The position numbers and the translations under genes are program-made. Shown piece after piece: positions 48,301 through 59,600 of a DNA stretch of 64,000 bases. Numbering within the stretch: the stretch's first letter is position 1; each line of letters opens with the position of its first letter. This DNA is from Avena insularis. Taxonomy: Eukaryota > Streptophyta > Magnoliopsida > Poales > Poaceae. Under the pieces are notes generated by a model. It had not been told where the DNA came from. It did not search any database and saw only the letters and a list, made by a program, of their open reading frames with translations. The DNA lies in assembly GCA_023614405.1 (NCBI GenBank), contig CM042687.1, positions 68,058,992-68,122,991 on the forward strand, in the 5' to 3' direction.

Positions 48301-48603
48301 TGCAATGTTGGTCTTAAAGAATCTTTATACTTTTGTTTATAGCACTTGTATCTGTCTTATTGTGAATAATTATTTATAATTCAAATTCCTCCCTTCATAA
48401 TTCAACAAAACACCAGAGGTCATGTCAAAATTCATCACACTCCCCCCTTGGATGACACTAAAACAATTTCATCAGAGTGAGAATTCTATCACTCTAGCTT
48501 TTTAATTTGGAGAAAACTTTACCCGGATTTTCAGATGCATGCATATAGATGTACAAAATCCAAAATCTACCCTTTGTTTAGTCCTAAATGCTGGGATGTT
48601 ACA
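42328..48603 (-). mobile_element. Long LTR-like insertion, probably composite
   Basis: There is a perfect target duplication ccctc (42323-42327 and 48604-48608). The ends TGTGGTGACCC and GGGATGTTACA make it a minus-oriented LTR starting TGTAACATCCCAG. CTCTGCAGAG (43078-43087) and the CTTGCCTTG word at 43710 sit as in the other minus-oriented LTRs. At 6,276 bp it is about twice their size. The order of its AT-rich (43800-45230) and GC-rich (45240-45800) parts is the reverse of theirs, so a further plus-oriented element is probably nested inside. I could not fix its limits. A short (TG)n run lies near 47475-47489. Confidence 0.75.
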
Positions 48604-51600
48604 CCCTCGTATTCAAGGGACTTGAGATTTCCAACTTATACTTTGTCAAGCATATACTCCACCTTTGTTCACTTTAACCTTAATCACTTCAAGATACTTA
48701 TGATAGGGGCAATGAGGGCTCAAAGCTAACAAGTACCATAATTTTTGGAAGCTATTTTTGAAACTTGAAATCCCTTCTTCCCTTTGTGAAGTGCCTTTCT
48801 TCCACCATTATTTGAGTCTCCACCTTCTAACTTTAGGCACCATTAAGAGAGTATAGTTGTCATTATGTGTGCAGTGTCCCAAAGCTTATTGATTGATGCA
48901 TATTGTGATATTACTTGTTCTTGTGCTATTTGTTTCTAGTCACCCTTGTGAACCTTGAAGGCGTCCTATGCATCTATTTGATACTCTATGAGGGACAAGA
49001 TGATTGCCACTGTGCTATTTTTCTGTATGTGAAACAAACAAACATTTTTTAATGCATGTTATTCATGATGTTTGTTTGTAGCCTTTCACGTTGCATGCAT
49101 AGTTACTATGTCCTATTGTTAGAACTCCATCTTTCATGCACATGTTTAGGGTTCTTTGATCCCAGATTTCAATGCTTGCAAATGGTTTGATCTTGGTTTT
49201 GATGGTGCATGTGTCACATCCCAGGATTTTCCAAATCTTGTAATGTGAAAAATAAATGAATGAAATAAAACTTTGTTGATTTTCAGGGTGAGAAGAAACT
49301 TTTTGAAATCCAATTGGAAACCTTCAAACCAATTTGGATCAAATAAAACCCTAAAGAGATTTAAAAAGATAAACATTTGATAAAGGAAAATAAAATATTT
49401 GGAATTACTATTTTGAAATCTTTTAATAAAAGATTTTATTTTAAAATGAGAAGGAAAAAATTAAATGAGGAATTATTTTATAAGCCAAATTAAAACTTGG
49501 CCAAGACTTTGAAATAAAATATTTCTATTTGAGAAGAATAGTAAAGGTATATTTAAATAAAGTAATAAGGATTTAATATCCAAGTTTTATAAATAAAGGT
49601 TTTACTATTTTAATTAACCATCAAAACTTATTTATTTAATGCAAATAAGTTTTCCAAGTATTTTATATTCTCAAATAAAACCTACTGATTTGATTTTGAT
49701 ATTGTTTTAGATTTAAAAATGGAGTTTTGAATAAAACAAAATCTATTTGATTTAATAACAATGGTCTATTTATTTAATTAATAATGGACCCAAAAATGAA
49801 AATATTATTTTATTTTGGGAATTGGTTTATGTCGTTAAACAGAACCAAATTCAAATTGCAAAGTATGGTAAATGTTTGAATTAGTTTGAAATGTTTGATT
49901 GTTGTTTGAAATTCAAAACAGAAAATGGAAACAGAAAAAGAAAAAGCATTTGAAAGAAAAAAAATGAAGTCAGCCACAGCCCAGCCGACCAAGCCCACTA
50001 AGCCCATTTGCAGCCCAGCTACACTTTCCCCTCTGCGAAACGTTTTCTACCTAAAAACCGCACCCACTGAGACACCGATTAGTGGACCCTCTCTCCCTCT
50101 CTCTTCCTCGCTGACGGCCGGACCCCACGCAGCCAGCTCGTCCTCTTCTTCCTCGCGCAGACGACGCCGGCCGTTTCGTGCCGTTGATGCCGCGGTTAAA
50201 TTCTCCTTAACGCCTTCGCCATTACTCGCTGCGACCACGCACGTTAAAGCGCCCACTCCTCCTCTCCATTTCCCCTCAAGCGCCTCCCTCTCTCTGCCTC
50301 CAGGCTGCGACTATTTCTCCCCACACCATCACTGCTCCGACCATCGTCCCTCCTCGATTCCGGCCGTACCGTGCCATCTCTTGCCTCCCTGAGCACCCCA
50401 CCGTAATCCCCACTCCCATACGCACCTGTCTGTGCCCTCCATTCCATCGCGGGCGCCCCAGAATGACGACTCCGTCTTCAACAGGGCACCGCTGCGTCTG
50501 TCTTCCACTCTGGCGAACTCCACAGGTAAACTCCGTTCGCCCCAGCACTCCTCGATGATGCTCCCACACTCGCCACATCCTCCTGCATCTGACCATGCTC
50601 CTGTATTTCCTTAGGGCGATCTGCAACGTCGACTCCGACCAGGACCAGAGCCGCCCGACGCCGTTCCTCACTCCGGCGAGGAATTGCTGCTGACACTGAG
50701 CGCCCCTCGACCAACCGACCACGCCTCAAGCATCACCAAGTCCTTGCGATCTCGGTGAGCATATTCCCATCCTCCCTTGCTTCCTGTAGCCGCCAGCCAC
50801 CGCGGCGCCATTTCGCGTTTGGTCAAGCAAACCAGCACCGTTAGATCTTCATCTAGCGGCCACGATAGATTCATTTAACGAAAGGGCATAGACTAGTCTA
50901 ATACACACGATCTGTATAGATCCAACGGCTGTAGTTGCGCGATCCGTGCGAACCGGTACCGGCCAATCATATCACGCCGCGTGTCACCAGTTTGTTTAAA
51001 ACAGAAATTTGAAAACAGATTTAGATGCAAACTTGAAACCCATGTAAATTTTGATCCACACGTCCAAAAATTTGAAACTTTATATCAATGGAATCAGTAG
51101 AACAATCCCTAGCCAACCATACAATATGTGTAGTAAAAAGCCTCTAGTAGAATGTTTGTTTTTGCAGAAACATTTGTATGCTTGTTTAGATTATAAAAAT
51201 TATTCCAAAATATTTTCAAGGATAAAATCTTTGCAAATTGGTTTGTGATGGACTTACTGACCCTAGGAACCAACCCATGGATTTGAAAATGGATTTGGTG
51301 AAGTTTAGGATGGATTAATTAATTTAGCCCATTTCTAACCAAATAAAAATAATGGTTTTGTTATGAAAATGATTTTGGAGTAAAAAATTTGGGAAAATGA
51401 TTTGAATCGAACCTACTGACCCTAAACCCCAAGTTTTGAGAATTAGCAACTTATTTGGTGAAGGACATAAAGTTTTGATTTGATAAAAACATTTTCCACC
51501 ACATAAAATGATGATTGGATTTAAAAATGGTTTATGGACAAAATCCTTTTGCAAATAACTTTGCCACTTTAGAAAATTACCACCTTGAACCCTGCAAAGT

Positions 51601-52042
51601 TTAGAAGCCTAGTGGAGACCATCTTTGCAAATAAAACTATCTTTTTGCATGCTTGCATGCATAACCTAGCTTCTATTATTTTATGTGTGTGAATTGTTTG
51701 ATTGATTATTGGTTTGGAATGCTAGTTGATATTGTGTTTGCTTGATTGACTTGTAGTGAAGTTAGAAAAAGTGTGAGACTAGCAAGATCAAGAAGTGAAC
51801 CATCATTCCCCAACCAAAAAGGCAAGTGACACTATCATCTAAAGTCCTACTATTTTCATTATACTTAGTGGATTTTGAACCATGCATGAAAAGAATTTCT
51901 ATACTTATGCTATGCTAAATCCTTAGTGAAAACAATGTAGTTGTTACATGCTTAGCCATGCTATTTTTTGAAAAGAGATACATGTTGAGATTTATGAAGT
52001 TGAGAAAAGGACTTGTGTTTTACATAATAAAACAAGGACTCA

Positions 52043-52508
52043 ATGAACCACCTGGGTGGACAAGGATACTTTGAGTTTTGGAGAAGGTGGCAACAAAAGG
52101 AACCATGTCTATGGCAATCTCTTTGTGTTGTGCTCCAAAAGAAAACCACCCAGGAAACTTAGAGATTGAACATGTTTCTCCAATTGTGGCTTTCGTGTAC
52201 AACCACATGCTACTTATGGCTCTGGCTTGGTCAACTACATTGGGAAGACCCATGCATTGTCTTCAGGTTACTGAAAATGAGGACCTGGAATCCTACATGG
52301 GTACTGAAGACAAGCTAGCAATGGTGTATGGGAGGACCCTCTGGAAAGACTTCGTCACATTCTCAATCTGCCAGTACACCATCTTGGTGAGCACTAATCC
52401 AGTGGCCACTAGTGGCAACAAGATGAGATTGTGACATGTGGGCAAAGTGTACTACTTCTGCAGAAGATAATAAAATCTAAGTACTTAGCCATGTCCCCGG
52501 TTATGGAC
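52043..52508 (+). other. Chain of short palindromes in a long LTR (best copy)
   Basis: The order is CCTGGGTGG (near 52050) paired with CCACCCAGG (near 52146); GCCACTAGTGGC (near 52406), a perfect palindrome; CTTCTGCAGAAG (52455-52466), perfect; CTAAGTACTTAG (52477-52488), perfect; and GTCC (52493-52496) paired with GGAC (52505-52508). The same chain, in part or whole, occurs in the LTRs at 22374, 31144, 35195, 42328, 56636 and 62710. Its function is unknown. Confidence 0.75.
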
Positions 52509-52596
52509 AATTCTGAGCAACTAAAGTTTGAAGCTATGGGAAATCTCGACATTCCAATTTCAAAAAGAAAAACTCTTTAAGTGACAACAAAAGACT

Positions 52597-52745
52597 TGAT
52601 GCACTTGGGGGTACCAAGGAGCTCAAGAGATTTTTGATGAAAAACTTGAACACTTGGGGTTACCAAGGAGCTCAAGAGATTTTTGATGAAAAACTTCAAC
52701 ACTTGGGGTTACCAAGGAGCTCAAGAGATTTTGACAAAGACACTT
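52597..52745 (+). repeat. 49-bp tandem repeat, three copies, in the 49212-53258 LTR
   Basis: The unit contains CACTTGGGGTTACCAAGGAG, then CTCAAGAGATTTTTGATGAA and AAACTT. Copies differ by one or two bases. The corresponding stretch of the related LTR at 56636-60613 (near 57120-57170) lacks the array. Units are contiguous, with no spacers. Confidence 0.8.
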
Positions 52746-53289
52746 GGTGGATTCCAAGGAGGTGACAAAAGATCAAAACCCTTTTGAAAAGATAGGATAA
52801 ATTATTGCTTTCTGCAAATAAGCCTAAAACCCTACTTAGCCAAATATGCATGTAATGATAGGATCCACTTATAATCAACTTAATAGTGAAACTTGCCAAT
52901 ACAATTCAAATGTATTGACCCTTGTGGCTGTAACTTGTAATGTTGCAGGTTTGATTGTTTTAGAGAAGATTGATTGATTAGGATTACAAAGTCTACAACC
53001 AACATGTCTGCCTGTGGCACTTTGAAGATGAAGGACCCCATGCTTATAGTTATTCCGCTGCAATGTAATGTAATAGCCAAATGAGCTATGTAAGATGTAA
53101 TAAAATTATATTATTCCTGGTTATAGAGTTATATAATGACCTTTGTTTATTGATATTACATCTTAACTGTGGATGCTAGCTATTGATCCAGGGACTAGCA
53201 TTGTAAACACAGGGGACTCCACCTTATATTATTTAAAGGTTGGGACACTCCCTCTACAGCATGTCCCACCTTATATTCTGCCTCATCAC

Positions 53290-54477
53290 CTATAAGAAGC
53301 CCCCGATACAGAAACCCTAAGTACCCGATCAAAACTCCGCAAAACCTTCTATAGCAACCGTCACCGTCGTCCCTAGATTGGGGGATCTAAAGTTCTTCCC
53401 GGCACCCTGCCGGAGGGGAGATCATCCCGGAGGCCTTCTCTCCGATAAGATGCGTGAGTAGTTCCACCTTGGACTATGGGTCCATGTAGTGCCTAGATGG
53501 TTGTATCTCCTCCTTATGCTTTCATGTATAGATCTTGTGAGCTCCGTTCATGATCAAGATCTAATCTATTTGTAATCCTGCATGTTGTGTTTGTGGGGAT
53601 CTGATGGATATTGAGATTACTATGTCAGATTGATTAATGGTTTTGTCTATTTGATTCTATCATGTCTGTGTTGTTTGTGATCTTGCATGATCTCCGTTGT
53701 TACTAGCTATCTTGGCCGAGTAGTTACTAGTGACTCCAAGAGGGGGTATTTATGCTCGATCGTGGGTTCATGCCTCTAGTTTTCAAGGGAAGTGACAGAA
53801 ATCTCTTCATTTGTAGATATGCTGTTGCTACTAGGGAGAAAACAACGGTCTCTTATTCATGGAACAAGTGGATTGTTTACCTTACACACTTTGCTTAAAG
53901 CAGATGTCTGTTTCTTGCAACTTAATACTGGAGGGGTTCCGGATGATAACCTGAAGGTGGACTTCTAGTCATAGATGAAGTTGGATGGCGGTCTATGTAT
54001 ATTGTTGTATTGCCCAATCGAATCTCATAGGATCTTTTTGCCTAGTATTGCATTGTTATGCCTTGCTCAGTTCCTGTCAATTGCACTGCTGTAATTTGTT
54101 TGCCCTTCATGCCATGTTGTTTATCTAAGGAGAGCACCTCTAATGAACTATGGACCCTGGTACAATCTTTACCATTGATACATCTTCCACTGTTACTTGT
54201 TTACTTGCTGCAAACCATTACCTTCCACACCATACGTTTAATCTTTGTTATAGAAAACGGGTGAGCTTGATAACCTCACTGATTCGTTGGGGCAAAGTCT
54301 TGAGTTTGTGTTGTGCAGGTCTCCGCGTTGCTTGCAACACCTGTGTGACGTTTACTTCCTCCTACTGGTTCGATAACCTCGGTCTCTACTGAGGGAAACT
54401 TGCTTCTGTGCTCTTCAGACCTTGCTCTTGGGGTTTCCAATGAAGCGTCCCATGACAACACTAGGTTCACGCCATCA
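53290..54477 (+). repeat. 3' LTR of the plus-strand Athila element, 5'-truncated
   Basis: It aligns with the 5' LTR from about 34589 onward and ends CACGCCATCA. The first roughly 365 bp of the LTR, the polypurine tract and the last bases of the internal domain are missing. The junction lies within about five bases of 53288, between TCATCACC (internal) and TATAAGAAGC (LTR). Confidence 0.8.
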
Positions 54478-55686
54478 CACTAGAGGTGTTCTCCTTAATA
54501 TAGATAGCATGCTGGGTGAACATATTATAGTCGGGCAATTGGCAGATTGAGAAAGCATAACAATACATATACTATACATCTTGATTCCTATGAGATTTGG
54601 TTGGGCAATACAACATAATACATAGACCGTAATCCAACTACATCTATGACTAATAATCCACCTTCAGGTTATCATCCTAACCCCTTCCAGTATTAAGTTG
54701 CAAGCAACAAATAATTGCATTAAGCAATATGTGTAAAGTAAACAATACAATTGCCCCATTGACAAAGGATTGTTGTTTTCTTCCTAGTAGAAATAGCACA
54801 TCTACAACCTTAGAGATTTCTATCACTTCCCCAGATTACTAGAGGCATGAACCTACTATCGAGCATAAATACTCCCTCTTGGAGTTGAAAGCATCTACTT
54901 GGACAAAGCATCTATGAACAACGGAGATCACAAATAACACAGACATGGTAGAATCAATAATCAATATGACATAGTATCTCAATATCCATCGGATCCCCAT
55001 AAACATAACATGCATGATTACAAATAGATGATCTTGATCATGAAAGGAGCTCACAAGATCAAAACATGATAGCACAAAGGAGGAGAAACAACGATCTAGC
55101 TACTTTATGGACCCATAGTCCAGGGGTGAACTACTCATGCATCACTCCGGTGGCTGGCATGGTGATGAAGAAGGTCTCCGGGATGATCTCTCCCCTTCGG
55201 CAGGGTGCCGAGAAGAGCTTCAGATCCCCCTGATCTAGGTATGATGGTGGCGGTGGCTACGGATTGTTTCGTGGAGATTTGATCGGGTACCTAGGGTTTC
55301 TGCATCGGGGTGCTTTTATAGGCGAAAGGGCAAGGTCGGTGGGCACCCGAGGGACCCACACCTAGGGCTGCCCCCCTAGGCCGTGCCGCCCTAGGGTGTG
55401 GCCGCCTTGAGGCCCCCCTTCGGCTGCCCTTCCGACTCTGTGTTCCTTCTGGTAAAATATTGACTTTGCCTTTTGTCCCGTCCAATTCCAAGAATATTTC
55501 CATACTAGCTTTTCTGAAACCAAAAACAACAGAAAACAGGCAGCTGGCACTGCGGCATCTTTTCAATAGGTTAGTTCCGGAAAATGTATAAAAATACCTC
55601 AAAGTGTAGAAAAAACACAAGAAAGTTGATAATAAACAAGCATGGAGCTTCAAAAATTATATATACTTCAACGACGTATCACACTC

Positions 55687-56635
55687 CTGATAGGAGTACC
55701 CCCGCGTAGTTGGTTGAGTCGTAGACTTGATTAAGTACTTTATGCTCAGTAGAAATCTTCGAGCCATTGCTGGATTTGTTTTGATGACGCATTGCCGACG
55801 ATTGGTGATCTCAACCGTCTGCGGCGGTAGAGACGATGCGACGGGACGATCGTGGGTCCCACCGCCTGACTTGAATTTGACTAGTCACGCATAATCGTGG
55901 CGAAAGTTATAGAGTGTCCTCGATTTCCGTGCGTAGTAGACGGCGTGCTTGCGACGGTTCAGTTTGGTGCTGACGCGTGGACGGTGAGATCTGGGGCATG
56001 CTTTAGGGCTTCTGAATCGATGCTTCTGCTTCATCGTCCTTGCCCCTTTTATACCATGGGGAAACAAGAGAAGTTTACCCCTTCGCCGTTTGCTTCTACT
56101 TTTTCTCCATTGCCACCATTTCTTGAGCTCGTGCTCTCATCGCGCATTGGACGTACTCCGTGTATTTCCCTTGACCTTTCTTCATTCGCATCGCCGCACT
56201 TTCCGCTCTGCGATGGGCAAGTCCAAGAAAGCTTCATCCGCTTCAGCGGGTTCAAGTGCCATCGGCGCCGGGAAGAAGGCCGCTGCTCCGAGATGCACCA
56301 CTGACAGCGGGTGGCGGCGCAAGGAGATGCGCGAGTCGGACTTGCACAAATTGCGTCAGGCCGGCCTGATCTCCAAGGATAAGGGCGACGCCATCCTACC
56401 GGGCCAATAGGTAATCCCACGCCCACCCGAAGGGTTTTGGGTTATGTTATACGCCTTTGTCACCCGTGGCCTTTCTTTGCCCACCCACGAATTTCTTCGT
56501 GGGCTTCTTTTTCTCTATGGGATTCAGTTGCATCATCTGTCTCCCAATTATCTTCTCCACATCGCCTGTTTCATTACCCTTTGCGAGTGCTGGCTCAATA
56601 TCGAGCCACACTTTGGCCTCTTCCGGAGACTCTAC
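55687..56635 (+). mobile_element. Right arm of the split gypsy-like element
   Basis: It resumes the third copy of the GCGACC / AGTAGCCCCCGAG unit (CTGATAGGAGTACCCCCGCG), then a leader of about 500 bp, then a coding frame. It is cut at 56635 by another insertion with candidate target site tctac (56631-56635). The rest of the element lies beyond the window. Confidence 0.65.
56213..56635 (+). pseudogene. 'Putative gypsy type transposon' family ORF, interrupted
   Basis: ATG at 56213 opens a Ser/Ala/Lys-rich N-terminus (MGKSKKASSASAGSSA), then WRRKEMRESDLHKLRQAGLI. An in-frame TAG at 56408-56410 follows GQ, and the same frame continues VIPRPPEGFWVMLYAFVTRG, LSLPTHEFLRGLLFLYGIQL, HHLSPNYLLHIACFITLCEC and IEPHFGLFRRLY. 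This hydrophobic block matches the plant family known as putative gypsy type transposon (PF04195 by recollection). The 4-kb LTR inserted at 56636 ends the frame. These proteins are thought to be element-encoded and have no established activity. Confidence 0.75.
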
Positions 56636-59600
56636 TGTAAGGTTCCCAACCTTTAATAAGGAAGAGATCCCTGTGTTTACAATGCTAGTCCCTGTATCAA
56701 TAGCTAGCATCCACAGTTAAGATGTAATATCAAGAAACAAAGGTCATAATACAACTTTATAACCAGGAATAAAATAATTCATTACATCTTACATAGCTCA
56801 TTTGGCTATCACATTACATTGCAGCAGAATATATATATAGCATGGAGTCCTTCATCTTCAAAGTGCCACAGGCAAACATGTTGGTTGTAGACTTGTAATC
56901 CTAATCAACACACTTCACTAACATCAAACAAACCTGCAACATAATAAGTTGCAGCCACAAGGGTCAATACATTTGAATTGTATTGGAAAGTTTCACTACT
57001 ATGTAGAAATAAGTGGATCCTATCATTTACATGCATATTTGGCTAAGTAGGGTTTAGGCTCTTTTGCAGAAAGCGATATAGTTTTATCCTATCTTTTTGA
57101 AAATAGTTTTTGATCTTTGTCAAATCTTTCTGAACTTCTTGGAAAACTCCAAATGCTTCAAAACCCTTGTTATCACCATCAAGTTTTACTTTGAGAAATT
57201 GGAATGTCGAGATCTTCCATAGCTTCAGGCCTTAGTTGCTCAGTATTGTCCATAATCGGGACACGGCTAAGTACTTAGAATTTTGATCTTCTGCAGAAGT
57301 TGTACACTTTACCCACATGACACAATCTCATCTTGATGCCACCAGTGGCCGCTGGATAAGTACTCACCAAGATGGAGTACTGGCAGATTGAGAAGGTGAC
57401 AAAGTCTTTCCATAGAATTCCTCCCAATACACAATGCTAGCTTGTCATCCAGGCACCAATGTAGGGTTTCAAGTTCCCTTACACAATTCTAGTTAACCTG
57501 AAGATGCCAATGCATGGGTCTTCCACTATGTAGTTGACTAAGCCAGAGCCCATTTAGCATGTGGCTGTACACGGAAGCCACTGTACGAGAAACATCTTCA
57601 ATCTCTAAGTACCTGGGTGGTTTTCTTCTAGTGCACATACAAAAAGAGATGGCCATATAAACATGGTTCCTTTTGTTGCCACCTTGTCCAAAACTTGAGT
57701 ATCCTTGTCCACCCAGGTGGTTCATTGAGTACTTGTTTTATTTTATAAAACATATATCTTTTCAACTCTTCATATAGTCATAACATGTATCCCATCCCAA
57801 TATATAGCAGGGCTAAGCATACTACAACTACAATGTTTCCACTAAGGAATATATAAGGGTATCCTATTAGGATTTAGCATAGCATAAAATATAGTAGTCC
57901 TTTCCATGCATGTTCCAAAAATCCACTAAGTGTAATGTAAATAGTAGGTCTTGGATGATAGTGTCACTTGACTTTTTAGTAGAGAATGGTTGGTTCACTT
58001 CTTGATCTTGCAAATATCACACTCTTCTAACTTCACTACAATTCAATCAAGCAAACACATATTCAACACAACATTCAAACAATATGTCACACATAAAATA
58101 ACAAAAACAAGGTCATGCATGCAACCATGCAAAAGATATTTTTATTTGCATAAGTGGTTTCTACTAGGCTCTAAACATTATAAAGTTCAAAAGTGGTCAT
58201 TTTCTAAAGTGGTAAAACCATTTGCAAAAGGTTTTATCTATAAACCATTTTTAAATCAAATCAATATTTTATGTGGTTGAAAATGCTTTTAGCAAAGCAA
58301 TATTCTTTAAAGAGTTCACCAAATATATTTTAATTTTCAAAACTTGGTGTTAAGGGTCAGAAGGTTTGAAACAAATTATTTCCCAAAGGTTTCACTCAAA
58401 AATCATTTCTAAATCAAAAACAATATTTTTATTTGACTAGAAATGAGCTAATTCAAATATTTACACCTTAACTTCCCAAAATACATTTTTAAATCCATAA
58501 GTTGGTTCCTATGGTCAGTAGGTTCACAACAAACCATTTTGCAAGGATTTCACATTAAAATTATATCTAGAATAATTTTTATGTTCAAAATAAGCCTACA
58601 CATGTTTCTGCAAATTCAAACAATTTTAAAGAAGCAAAACATTAAACAAAGTGCATGGTTGCAAATTACTTGTTCTGCTGAATCCATTGATATAAAATTT
58701 GCAAAATTTGTACCTGTAGAACTAATGTTATGAATTTTTCAAATTTGCAAATCTAATAGAACATATTTCTGTTTTTAATCCTGAGTCTAGCCACGTGGCG
58801 TGTTTCTATTGGCCGGTACCGCTTCGTGCGGATCAGCCTCTGCGAACCGTTGGATCTCACTTAAATCATATGGCGCATATGGACTCATACCTCTTCGTCT
58901 AGTTCTAATCTCAGCCAACGGATCATGATCTAACGGACACGGTGCCTCTGACCATGGTTGGGCGGCGCTAGCGGCGGCTGGCGGCAGTGCACGCTCGGGC
59001 AGGAGGTTTCCGGTGAAGCTAGGAAGCGAGGGAGAGGGGAAAGTGGCTCATAGTGTTCGCAAGGAGATGCCGAAGCTCAACGTGTTGTTGGTTTGGCGAG
59101 GGGCGCACCGGAGAGGCGACGATTGCTCGCCGGAGTCGGTGATGATGTCAGGCGGCTCTGTTTGCTGTCGGAGGTGAGGCTGCAGGTCGCGCCGAGGCAA
59201 AACAAAGACATGGTCAGATGCAGGAGAGCGTGGAGAGTATGGGAGCATCACTGAGAGGGCTCGGGGCGGTCGGAGTTACCAGAGAAGGGTCGCCGGAGTC
59301 GCTTGCAGACGGTGGCGCTGCTGGTTGTCGTTGTTGCCGACGATTCTGAGCACGCGCGAGCGAACGAGTGGCACGGGGAGATGCGCACGGGTCTAAGGAG
59401 CAAGCTTGCATGCTCTGGGAGGCGAGGGGCGGCTGTGGTTCGCCGGAATTGGCCAGGGAACCTCGTCGGAGCAGAAGGTTTCGAGCTCGTGATTGGAGCA
59501 GCCCGATGGCAGAGAGGAGGCGGTGTTTGAGGGGAAAGAGAGAGGGGAGAGGGGTGCTTATACATGCGTGATCATGGCGAGGAATTACTCAGGCAATAAC

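Larger units (their letters stand above)
49212..53258 (+). mobile_element. Solo LTR, long-LTR gypsy family, plus orientation
   Basis: There is a perfect target duplication gcatg (49207-49211 and 53259-53263). It starts TGTCACATCCCAGG and ends CCCTCTACA; length 4,047 bp. It is related over its length to the LTR of the element at 56636 but in opposite orientation. The order is an AT-rich 5' part, a GC-rich block (49970-50870) with CCCAGC/AAGCCCA words, an AT-rich part, then the palindrome chain (52043-52508). The Ser/Pro- and Arg-rich frames in the GC block are not supported. Confidence 0.9.
40290..53290 (+). other. Non-coding 3' domain of the plus-strand Athila element (interrupted)
   Basis: The host segments are 40290-42327, 48604-49211 and 53264 to about 53290. 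They are homologous to 26036-28800 of the minus-strand element. Near 40950-41030 a short block contains GCTTGGGGATGCCACCCC and GGGGATGCCCAAGGCATCCC, an imperfect inverted repeat that both elements share. No supported gene. Confidence 0.7.
34225..54477 (+). mobile_element. Athila-type non-autonomous element, nested inside the first
   Basis: There is a perfect target duplication cacta (34220-34224 and 54478-54482). It lies in the 5' LTR of the minus-strand Athila element, in opposite orientation. The order is 5' LTR (34225-38994), tRNA-Asp primer site (39003-39015), an unidentified frame (39237-40289), a non-coding 3' domain, and a 5'-truncated 3' LTR (about 53290-54477). Three long LTR-like insertions lie inside it. 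After removing them about 6.7 kb remains. No gag or pol was recognised, so replication would depend on proteins from a related element. Confidence 0.88.
21266..55681 (-). mobile_element. Athila-type Ty3-gypsy retrotransposon (outer element of the nest)
   Basis: The minus strand order is 5' LTR (31003-55681, twice interrupted), a tRNA-Asp primer site (30994-30982), gag-protease remnants, a long non-coding 3' domain, a polypurine tract (26035-26020) and 3' LTR (26019-21266, once interrupted). The target duplication is cgctc (21261-21265) against cactc (55682-55686); the single G-to-A difference is at a CpG. After removing nested elements about 8.0 kb remains. There is no reverse transcriptase, RNase H or integrase, so it is non-autonomous. 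The LTRs resemble the Sabrina-like group of grass Athila elements; the exact family needs a database match. Confidence 0.85.
31003..55681 (-). repeat. 5' LTR of the minus-strand Athila element (twice interrupted)
   Basis: The surviving segments are 31003-31143, 34128-34224 and 54483-55681, together about 1.44 kb. They join seamlessly when the nested elements are removed. Compared with the 3' LTR, about 110 bp is missing at about 34173 (after CTTTGCCCCAAC). The LTR starts TGATACGTCGTTGAAG on the minus strand at 55681 and ends GGACATCA at 31003. Confidence 0.85.

Noticed and set aside
49925..50729. Ser/Pro-rich and Arg-rich frames in the 49212-53258 LTR
   Set aside because: Several frames overlap on both strands in a GC-rich block; none is shared in frame with the related LTR at 56636-60613.
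52597..52745. Regular short repeats resembling a CRISPR array (also 9270-9800)
   Set aside because: The units are contiguous with no unique spacers, and the context is a plant transposon.
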